64,000 bases of DNA from Heterohyrax brucei. Lineage: Eukaryota > Chordata > Mammalia > Hyracoidea > Procaviidae. Location of the stretch: assembly GCA_028571685.1 (NCBI GenBank), contig CM053140.1:24161501-24225500 (forward strand), in the 5' to 3' direction. This document shows, in pieces, positions 1-8,300 of the stretch (position 1 is the stretch's first letter; the number at the start of each line of letters is the position of its first letter). Made by a program: the position numbers and the translations under genes. The notes under the pieces are model-generated. The model was not told the origin of the DNA, did not search any database, and was given only the letters and a program-made list of their open reading frames with translations.

Positions 1-535
1 GTTTGTTAGGAGGTATGTTACCACCAGAGACTAGACAGCAGTGCAGGCTGTTCTCCATGGTGTCTCAAAAGACAATTTTTACATCAGAGTTTATGTATCA
101 ATAAGAAATACCTCATGTTTTTAAGCACGTAGCCCACAGATAACTGTATACATCACAAAACAGCCTCAAGAAACTCTTAATTAAACCACGGATATGTATG
201 TCAGACCCCTGGACTCTAATCTGTATGTTTGTAACAGGCAAAGACAAAATTTATACAAAAATTCCTCAGTTATTAAAACTAGCCTGCTAAAAGAAAGTTG
301 TGGGCACACATAATGCCAGACAACCTTCCTAGCTGCTGTTTTCCAGGCTGAAGGCCATTTCTTAGGAGAGGAAGGAAGAGGAGGGAGACCATGGTCATAG
401 GAGTTGAGGGGGATCTCCATTCCTTTGGAAAGAGGCCAATGCAGAGGCCAGAATCATTATGGCGTTAGTTACGTGAAGCTCTCAAATATACATTTTGAAA
501 AGGGGAAAACATGTTGCAAGGTATTAGCATTACAA
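1..535. other. Gene-free flank, no recognised element
   Basis: No exon, repeat family or RNA gene was recognised here. Short open frames have no caspase, tektin or receptor motifs. It is ordinary non-coding DNA downstream of CASP14. Confidence 0.5.
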
Positions 536-645
536 GTAGAACTGCTCCACAGAGTTTCCAAGGTACACCTGGTGGATTTGAACTGCTGATCTATTGATTA
601 GCATCTGTAGCACTTAACCACTATGCCATCATGGTTTCCAAGAAG
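536..645 (-). mobile_element. AfroSINE fragment (antisense)
   Basis: The stretch reads as the reverse complement of the tRNA-related 5' half of the SINE that recurs through the window: a block like agagtttccaaggtacacct, then a gap-free run to a block like taaccactatgccatc. The 3' half is missing. Confidence 0.8.
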
Positions 646-943
646 TTAAGTGGTAGGGTTGATTTATACATTTAAAACCAACAAGTCTGACTGCTTTTAA
701 AGAATGGCATGGAGAACAGATAGTGGACAGAAGTAGATTTGCTGTGAAGATAAGGACTTGTCGGCTGCTGGGCCCTCATCATCACTCTCCACTGCCAAGG
801 GCTCTGGGAGTTTCATCAACTCTGTGCTGGTGTTTTCTTGTTTCTCCTAAAGAAGGCCTCCTCTCAATGATGCAGATTATGCAAGACCTGAATCTGAACC
901 CTTGATAATAACACACTTTCAGGCCAAAATGTCAGATCCTTAC
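646..943. other. Gene-free stretch, nothing recognised
   Basis: No coding homology or repeat family was recognised between the SINE fragment and the LTR that starts near 944. Confidence 0.45.
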
Positions 944-1906
944 CCTTATGGATTGAGTCATGGCCCTCAAAACTGTGTTGGAATCTTAACCCCAATACCT
1001 GTGTCTGTAAACTTAATTGTTCCAAGTGTTACATACCTCATTGCTGAATATCACTATGGTCACCTTCAAAGTACTCCCCTTGGGAAGCTATGCACTGATG
1101 CTGGTGCCTAGTGCAATCTTCAAAGCAATATTGGAACTCTTTCTGGAATGGCCATTATGCATGGTGGCAAGGTGGAAAGTTCACAAACTGGTATGTATTG
1201 TTGTCTGTGAGGGAGTTTTTAGCCAGCAAACAACTAAGTGTATTGGAAAACCCTCTCTACTCACCTGATCTGGTCCCCAATGACTTTTTTTCTTTTTACC
1301 TGAAGATAAAGGCGATATTGAAAGGAAAACATTTTGATGACACTCAGGACATCAAGAGTAATGTGACGACATCTCTGATGACCATTCCAGAAAAAGAGGT
1401 CCAAAATTACTTTGAAAGGTAGACTAGGCACTGGTGTCAGTACATAGCTTCCCAAGGAGAGTATTTCAAAGGTGACCAGAGTGATATTCAGCAATGGTAT
1501 GTAGTACTTTTGCTAGACTGAGTTTGCAAACGTAATTGTCAGACCTCGCAATCCCATCTCGGGGTAAGATTTTCATGTTTACATGAATGAGGTCATATCA
1601 GCGTAGAGTGTGTCTTAAACCTAGTCAGTTTTGAAATACAAAAAGAGCAAATTAGGCACAGAAGCAAACAAGCACAGATGGGAGAAAGAAAGATGCAGGT
1701 AAAGCCTGCCAAAGCACTGAGGAACGGAAGCTGAAATAGACAAAGATTTTCTCCCAGAGTGGACAGAGAGAGAGACAAGCCTTTATCTAAAACCAGTGCC
1801 CTAGATTCTGACTTCAAGCTTCCTAAACAGTGAGAAAAGTAATTTTTGTTGATAAAGCTACCCGCTTGGGGTACTTCTGTTATAGCAGCATAAAGAAACT
1901 AAGGCA
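944..1906 (+). mobile_element. MaLR/MLT1-like LTR split by a mariner insertion
   Basis: The left part (944-1000) reads like the LTR start (ttatggattgag, then gtgttggaatcttaacccca). The right part (about 1547-1906) continues the same LTR: caatcccatctcgggg, an ATGAGGTCATATCAG block, and a 3' end reading ttctgttatagcagca then actaaggca. This end matches the LTR copies at 43.4, 51.6, 56.4 and 62.7 kb. The gap is filled by a mariner relic. The element is a solo LTR without internal genes. Confidence 0.7.
1001..1546 (+). mobile_element. Mariner (Tc1/mariner) relic with long inverted arms
   Basis: The frame at 1111-1422 contains the C-terminal part of a mariner transposase: the blocks SVREFLASKQ and YSPDL.PNDFF, the latter carrying the third acidic residue region of the DD34D catalytic triad, then a DDTQDI segment and a terminal NYFER. 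Everything upstream of SVREFLASKQ, including the first two catalytic Asp residues, is absent. It is replaced by an inverted copy of the element's own 3' end (arms about 1002-1158 and 1377-1545, roughly 80 percent identical by eye). It cannot encode an active enzyme. Confidence 0.75.
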
Positions 1907-2085
1907 TTTACCAAAAAATTGGGAAACCCCTTAATCAAGGGTATTTAAAAATCAAATCAGGGGTTTTAGTGCTGTGTGCCTGTTGCATCAGCTAGGGTTG
2001 TTGGTTGATTTAAGCAAAAGAGGAATTTGTTGGAAGGGTATCAGGGTAAAACCAAACCAACCAAAATAAAAATGAGCAAACAAAA

Positions 2086-2275
2086 AAGCTCACTGCAACA
2101 GAGTCAATTCTGACTCACAGTCACTCTACAGGACAGAGTAGAATTGTCCCACAGGGTTTCCAAGGCTCTAAATCTTTACAGAAGCACACTGCCACATCTT
2201 TCTCCCTTGGAGGAGCTGGTAGGGTTGAACTGCCAACCTTTTGACAAGCACCTGAGTGGTGCCCAGTGACCCACT
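2086..2275 (-). mobile_element. AfroSINE (antisense), first of two abutting copies
   Basis: It contains the reverse-complement signature in order: gagtcaattctgactcac, ggacagagtagaa, gggtttccaaggct, an ATCTTTACAGA linker, then aactgccaacctttt. It abuts a second copy directly. Confidence 0.8.
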
Positions 2276-2418
2276 GCTGTCAAGTTGATTAAGACTCTTA
2301 CCAACTCTATAGGGTAAAGTAGAACTGCTCCATAGAGTTTTCAAGAAGCACCTGGGAGATTCGAACTGCCAACCTTTTGGTTAGCGGACATAGCATTTAA
2401 CCACTATGCCACCAGCCG
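2276..2418 (-). mobile_element. AfroSINE (antisense), second copy
   Basis: It has the same signature, starting at the tail (gtcaagttgattaagactc) and ending with the tRNA-like head aaccactatgccaccag. The linker between the two halves is shorter than in the preceding copy. Confidence 0.82.
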
Positions 2419-2424
2419 AGTGAC

Positions 2425-2640
2425 AGAGGTTGGCTAATCTTTTCTGTAAAGGACCAGACAATAAATATCTTCAACTTTGTAGGCCACCTGGTCTATGTTG
2501 CAATTATGCAACTTTGCCTTTGTAGCATGAAAGCAGCCATAGATAATACGTAGATGAGTAGACACAGCTATGTTCTAATACAGCTTGAACAGATGGCAGG
2601 ATGGATTTAGCCCATGGCCCATAGTATGCCAGCCTTTACA
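2425..2640. mobile_element. Non-autonomous hAT-Charlie-like DNA transposon relic
   Basis: A run from gaggttggctaatc through tctgtaaaggaccagac, taggccacctggtc, gcatgaaagcagccatag and gcccatggcccatagtatgc resembles the widespread mammalian repeat with CAGGGGTYGGCAAAC-type termini. Family assignment is from memory of the consensus; a RepeatMasker run would settle it. Confidence 0.5.
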
Positions 2641-3201
2641 TAAGAAGTTGTCATTGTCACCGAGTGGCTGGATTACAGGTTTGTACATGGTGAATATATG
2701 TGATCTGTATCTACTTGGTGTTGTGCACACACCCCTGCCTCAGTCACTTGCTCTGCCATTCCTAGCTGCTGCCTTGGTTATCAGCACATCATAGATTGCA
2801 AAGCCCTGGTCTACTGCTTCAGGATTTGGTAACAAGTGACTCCCAATTTAAAGGGTTCACAAGGATCAGGAATAACACACCTGTGCCAGTAGACAGGTAT
2901 TGGCTTTCTGGATGCAGAGAGAAGAACGATTGATACCACACCTGAGTTTAGTAAGAGAGATGATATGGTTGATGATTTGTGACTGCCATGGGCACCAGGA
3001 TAGATAGAGGTGATGACTTGACAGATGTTTTTGATCTAGTAACTAGCTGATCTCCAAGATTCCTTATGGTTCTGAAAAGCCACAGGTCTTGTAAGTCTAG
3101 ATAATTCCTTGGAAACATCCTGGAGATGGAAAAATCTTGTAAAATACGGTCATCTGGCATGGAAGTGTGGCCATGAGTTCACAAATTCCCACCTTACAAA
3201 C
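2641..3201. other. Gene-free stretch
   Basis: No exon or repeat family was recognised. Short frames in both strands look random. Confidence 0.45.
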
Positions 3202-3225
3202 TTTTTTTTTTTTTTTTTTTTTTTT
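3202..3225. repeat. Poly(T) tract (24 T)
   Basis: An uninterrupted run of T. It may be the reverse-complemented tail of a degraded retroposon, but no body is recognisable next to it. Confidence 0.85.
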
Positions 3226-4379
3226 AATGAAGGAGACAGGATGAAGCTCCTAGTTCCCTGTTTGTGATAGATACACTTGGGAGGCAGCTGGCCATCAGGA
3301 TGAAATAAACCAAGTCTATAGCTCCTTTCACATCAGATCCACAGTTTAAGCCTAGAGAAAAGACCCCAGCACGTTCTTTCCAAGTTTGACAACTGTTTAT
3401 TGAGTAAATATTATGTTGATACAAAGACTTATTCTCTACTCCTAAAAAATTGTAATCTTTAACACATGCTAAGTAAGACAGTAGTATCAACTACAAAGAA
3501 TATTAGGAATGCCTTTAAGGAGGATGTATGGGTGGGAGGCAGAGGAGAACGGGTGAAGGGGCAGGGTCACTCCAGCATGGAAAAATGATAACAAAGGCTT
3601 GGAGAAGGGATGAGTAAGGAGGATGCTGGCCTTGTTAGAAGAGGGTGTTTATGATAGGGAAGGTGAAAGATGAGTTTAGTTGACTTGTTGGTAGGGGCTG
3701 GAGTTGTAAGGGATGACACATAAGGATGCAGAATTCAATCTTGGTCTGTAAATACTAGGATGCCATTGTAATTTGAATGTTCTAGTGAGATCACTTTTGT
3801 GGATGGGACACAGGATAGACTAGAAGGGTGAGATGGGTGGCAGAGAGCCAAGGAAGAAAGAAGTTGTAAATATGCAGACACAAGATGAACTTGAGCCCTG
3901 AGAGTGAGTTCTAAGGGAGAAGAAGACAAACGTAAGAGATATTTCAAAGTCACTCAGGGCCGGGCTTGGGAACTGATGACATAAAAAAGGATGCAACAAA
4001 AGAGGAGTCAGAAATAACTACAGAATTCCAAACTTGGAGCCTGAGATGGAGAATGCCAGGGAAAGCTTGGAGTTATGCATGAAGAGGAGCAGATTGTCTC
4101 AGGTCACAAGTTTCAGGGGTGCTGGATATGTCCCACATGTTGTCTGGGAAAGCAACTCAAGGGCTGAATGAGAGACATAGACCACAGACTGAACACAGTG
4201 CATTATATCCAGCTTCCAGCCCAGTGCCAAAATTTCATGGAAGTAACCGTGGTTGGTGATTATTGAGAATTTTTAGTAATCTCCTAGAGAGTAAAAGAAC
4301 TTTCTTCCAAGGGTGGGAGAATGTTTATTAGTCAATTCCTCTAATTAGGGGAGTTTTCTGATAGATGAAGGCTTAGTGG
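3226..4379. other. CASP14 3' flank, no gene recognised
   Basis: Purine-rich non-coding DNA. It may include an old LINE fragment, but nothing can be named with confidence. Confidence 0.4.
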
Positions 4380-4500
4380 GTAGTGGAGACAGGGCCAGAA
4401 GTCAGGCATTCACTCTACCACTGATGTACTACGTGACTCTTGACAACTCATCAAACCTGTCTGAGCTTTCATTTCATCATCATACAAATAACAGGTTGAC
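4380..4500 (+). repeat. MIR SINE fragment
   Basis: The order is that of the MIR core: a ccagaagtcaggcattc block, tactacgtgactcttgacaa (MIR tgtgaccttgggcaa), and ctgagctttcatttcatcat (MIR cctcagtttcctcatc). It is degraded, as expected for this old family. Confidence 0.6.
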
Positions 4501-5275
4501 ACCAGTTGATATTTCATAACTCCAAAAGTGTACTCTGATTCACAGAGTGGTGGGAAGTTGGAATTTCAAGAATGGACAGATACATGAATTTTCTTGGAGA
4601 GACAGCAGTGTCCAGGGCCTTGTAGGAAGGTACAGTAGGAAGGAGAGAATCCAAAAAGGAGACGGTTGCTTCATCAGAGAAAGAGAGAGGTCCTGAGCTA
4701 GGAAGAGAATGATATCAGTGTACCAATTTGCAAGCCAAAGAGGACAGGTCTTGGAGAGAAATTTTTCCTGCCTTACTAAATCACCAGAGGTTGAGAGGGA
4801 ATCACTGGGAGATAATAATGGATGTGTGCTTAGGAATACAACTCCAGGTGAGATTCAGAAGCCAAAGAAGTTTTGACTGGGGTAGGGTAGTGAGTAGACA
4901 TTGGTTTGTCAGTAGAAAATCCTGAGCTTTAATTGGTTGCATTTTTGTGGATGTGATTCATGAGAGAAAGGAAAAGGGTTTCAGCTAAGCCCAGGAATAG
5001 AAAGAGCCATAGGAGAATCTTAGGCTGCATTAATAGAGATGGAGAGTCTGGCCTGAGAGAGGTGATGTAGTATTACTATGTGTGCCATGTGCTCTGTTTT
5101 GATCAGTTTGTTCTAAGAAGAACAGAGATAGTTTGAAGGAGGATGCGTGAAGACCGTGATAGTATGGGAGACTGGGTGCCTTGGGAAGAGACTGTTTTGA
5201 GGGAGTGGTGAGAACGTCCTTTAAATATCTGTGAGGCAGGGAGGGTACTAGAAGGAAAGCCCCTTTCTGCCTTTT
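4501..5275. other. Immediate 3' flank / probable 3' UTR of CASP14
   Basis: This lies just beyond the CASP14 stop in the direction of transcription. The only candidate poly(A) signal seen nearby is a minus-strand ATTAAA at 4933-4928, about 340 nt past the stop. No clear GT-rich element follows it, so it is a weak call. No other gene is visible. Confidence 0.35.
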
Positions 5276-5380
5276 CTACTGCAGATAGAGCCGTTTCCGA
5301 AGGGTGCTTTGGATTTCAGGATTCACTTTCCTCGCTTTTCCTTCCTGAACCAGTTCTGCTTCTGCCATCCGTCGTGTCAC
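5276..5380 (-). CDS. CASP14: CASP14 last coding exon
   Basis: It has 34 codons plus TAG, VTRRMAEAELVQEGKARKV through LRKRLYLQ, nearly identical to the human C-terminus. The acceptor is gttgttgcag. Confidence 0.97.
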   Translation of the reverse strand: MTRRMAEAELVQEGKARKVNPEIQSTLRKRLYLQ

Positions 5381-8300
5381 CTGCAACAACAAGAGTGGTC
5401 AATTTGAGGCTGAGCCTTCTGGAGTAGTTGGAGTAATAGGCTTCTAGGTAGAAGGATGGGGAGCAGGGCAGATGGGTACTCATGTATGAAGGTGAAAGAC
5501 CCTTTATTGCCTCATCCTATATTATCAGATCTATAAAATCATTGGCTGCATATTCTTGTTACGTATATTTTCCTAACCTACAGTAAAACAAATAAGCATT
5601 GGTAAAAAATTGTCCAAACATTAGTTAAATCCAAAGTGTGATTATCTAGATATTTGTTAATAGAAGTGGGTCTGTGTTTCCTGTAAACTGTCTCATGTAC
5701 TGAGGATTTTGGACATCTTGGCATTAGAGAAAGTTATTCCTGGTTCCAGAGCACTTAACTGTGCTTGTGAGGATTCTGTACATGGATTAGGAGGCAGTTG
5801 TTCGAGCAGAACAAGGGGAAGCTGCGTAGTTTGAAGTCAGGAAAGGTGTGTATCAGTGTCATATCCTTTTAGAATACCTATTCAATCTGTACTCTGAGTA
5901 AATAATCTGAGAAATTGGACTACACAAAGATTGGAAGAAGACTCATTAACAACCTGTGATATGCAGATGACACAACATTGCTTCCTGAAAGTGAAGAGGA
6001 CTTGAAATACTTACTGATGAAGATCAAAGACCACAGCCTTCAAAAATCCTGAGAACTTAACCGATAAGCAACGTCTTAATAAAATGAGAAAAGATTGAAG
6101 TTGTCAAGGATTTCATTTTCCTTAAATCCAAGAAGCAGCAGTCAAGAAATCAAACGACACACTGCTTTGGGCAAATCTGCTGCAAAAGACTTCTTTAAGG
6201 TGTTGAAAAGCAAAGACATAACCTTGAAGACTAAGGTATGCATGACCCAAGCCATGGGGTCTTTAGTGACGTATTATTCATGTGAAAGCTGGACAATGAA
6301 CAAGAAAGACAGAAGAAAAACTGATGTGTTTGAACTGTGGTGTTGGAGAAGAATATACCACGGACTTCCAAAAGAATGAACAGGTTTGTCTTGGAGGAAG
6401 TACAACCAGAGTGCCTTAGAGGCAAGGACGACAAGACCATGTCTTACATACTTTGGACATGTTGTCAGAAGGGCTCAGTCCCTGGAGGACATCATTCTTG
6501 GTAAAGTAAATGGTCAGAGAAAAAGAGGAAGACTCTCAATGAGATGGACTGACACAGTGGCTACCATTATGGGCTCCAGCGTAACAGCAGTTGTGGGGAC
6601 GGCACAGGACTGGGCAGCATTTCATTCTGTTATATACTGTGTTGCTATGAGTCAGAACTGACTCAACAACACCTAACAGCAATTGCCGGTTGATGAGCAT
6701 CCTAGGATCTGTGTTGCAATCCAGGTTAGTATGGGGCTGAAGGTTTGGAGGAGAACATGGAGATAGGTTTGAAAAAGCTCAACCTCTTCTGTTTTCTTCC
6801 TGCTCAGGATGGGGTAGTGCTCTCAGGTACCTCCTCAGGACTTACCTCTGTCAGAAGCTGCAAGATGGGTCCTTTTCTCTTAGTAAATACATCAACCAAG
6901 GTCTGTATAAAGTAGGAGCCGTCCTTATCATGTCTGTAAGCAATGTAACCTGTAGATTCCAGAAAGACCATGAGGAGGCGGGCTCAGGGCAGCTCCAGTG
7001 GTGTGATGGGGGAGGTGGTGCATCAGTGAATGAAAGGGTGAAAAGATGGATGGGTAAATGGATGGACCAATGGATAGATGGATGGGTGCCTGGTGGATGG
7101 GTGGATAAGAGGATAGGTGGATGAATAAATAGTTGAATGGATAAGTAAATGGATGGGTGAGTATGCAAATGGATGGTAAGTGGTGCCTGGAAGGGGTAGC
7201 TCCTGAGAGAGATCCTAGAGGAGATCCTTGGGGCCAGATGCAGTGGGTGAAAGAAAGAGGAAGAACAGAGGCTAGGCTGTAGTTGGCACCTGGGTGGACT
7301 GGTAGTTCATACCCTCTACAGTGGCGTAGACTTGCAGGGTATCCGTGTAGGTTGGGATGACTTCTTCTTCTGTGATCATCCTGATCTCACTTCCACTTAC
7401 TTTTTCTCCAAGGTCCCTGTGTTCTGAAACACCAATAAAAGGAGAAGGTAAAGCCAGGAAAGAGAAAGAAGAGGTGAAAAGAAGGACACAAGGCAGTTGG
7501 GTAGAACAAGGAAAGACACACAGGATTAGTTGGGGCTCGGGCCTTGGATCTAGGATTTGGGTTGCTTATGGGTAACTTTGGGTTCTATGTTGTAGGTTTT
7601 ATGTTCTCGGCTCTGTGCCCACCTCCACGACAGGCCTGTATGATGTAAACTTTGGGTTTGGCTCTCAGGGCCCGGCAGTTCTTGTTGTTCAGCACCTCAA
7701 AGAGGTCATTCAGCTTTACCATTTTCTCATCCTCCCCCTTGAGATGGCCTTCGAACCCGTGCGCCATGAGCACCACAAAGCTGCAACTGATGGGGTCTGT
7801 CCGGTCATCTATGGCCTGTCGAAATTTTTCCAGCTCTTCCTGGAATTGCTGGAGGGAGAGGAATAGCCAGACTCAAGTGCGGCCCCAGAGCCCACCCTCT
7901 GGCTCAGCCCCTTGAAGGTCTGGTCTGGAGCTGGCAGCAAAATACCTGAGCAGTAGGATCTCTCTTCACAGTGTTCTCAAATCCCAGCTTCTGGAACATA
8001 CTTTCCAGGGCATCTAGATCTGCCTCAGAACCTTCCCGGGCTTTGGTGACACACAGTGTTAGGGCCAGGCGGGCACCTGACATATCATATGCCTCCTGAG
8101 TCAAGACATGACAGAAATCAGCAAAGGGAGAAAGGTCAGGCAAAGGCAGGGGATATGATTGAGAGAGACCTGAGATTAGGAATGCCAGCTACAATTCAGA
8201 GTACCCAGTAAAATCCGAATTTAAATACAACTATGATTGCACATCCCATTGCTAAAAAGTGTGATTGGTAAAGCAGAGGGTCAATGAACATGAGGAAAAC

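Noticed and set aside
1111..1422. Domesticated transposase gene
   Set aside because: Only the C-terminal third of a mariner transposase is present, the upstream part is an inverted copy of its own end, and key catalytic residues are missing.
7585..7622. Divergent tail GGHRAENIKPTT after the caspase QACRG motif
   Set aside because: This is intron read past a good donor (G|gtgggc). The next exon continues the normal caspase sequence in phase, so there is no frameshift.
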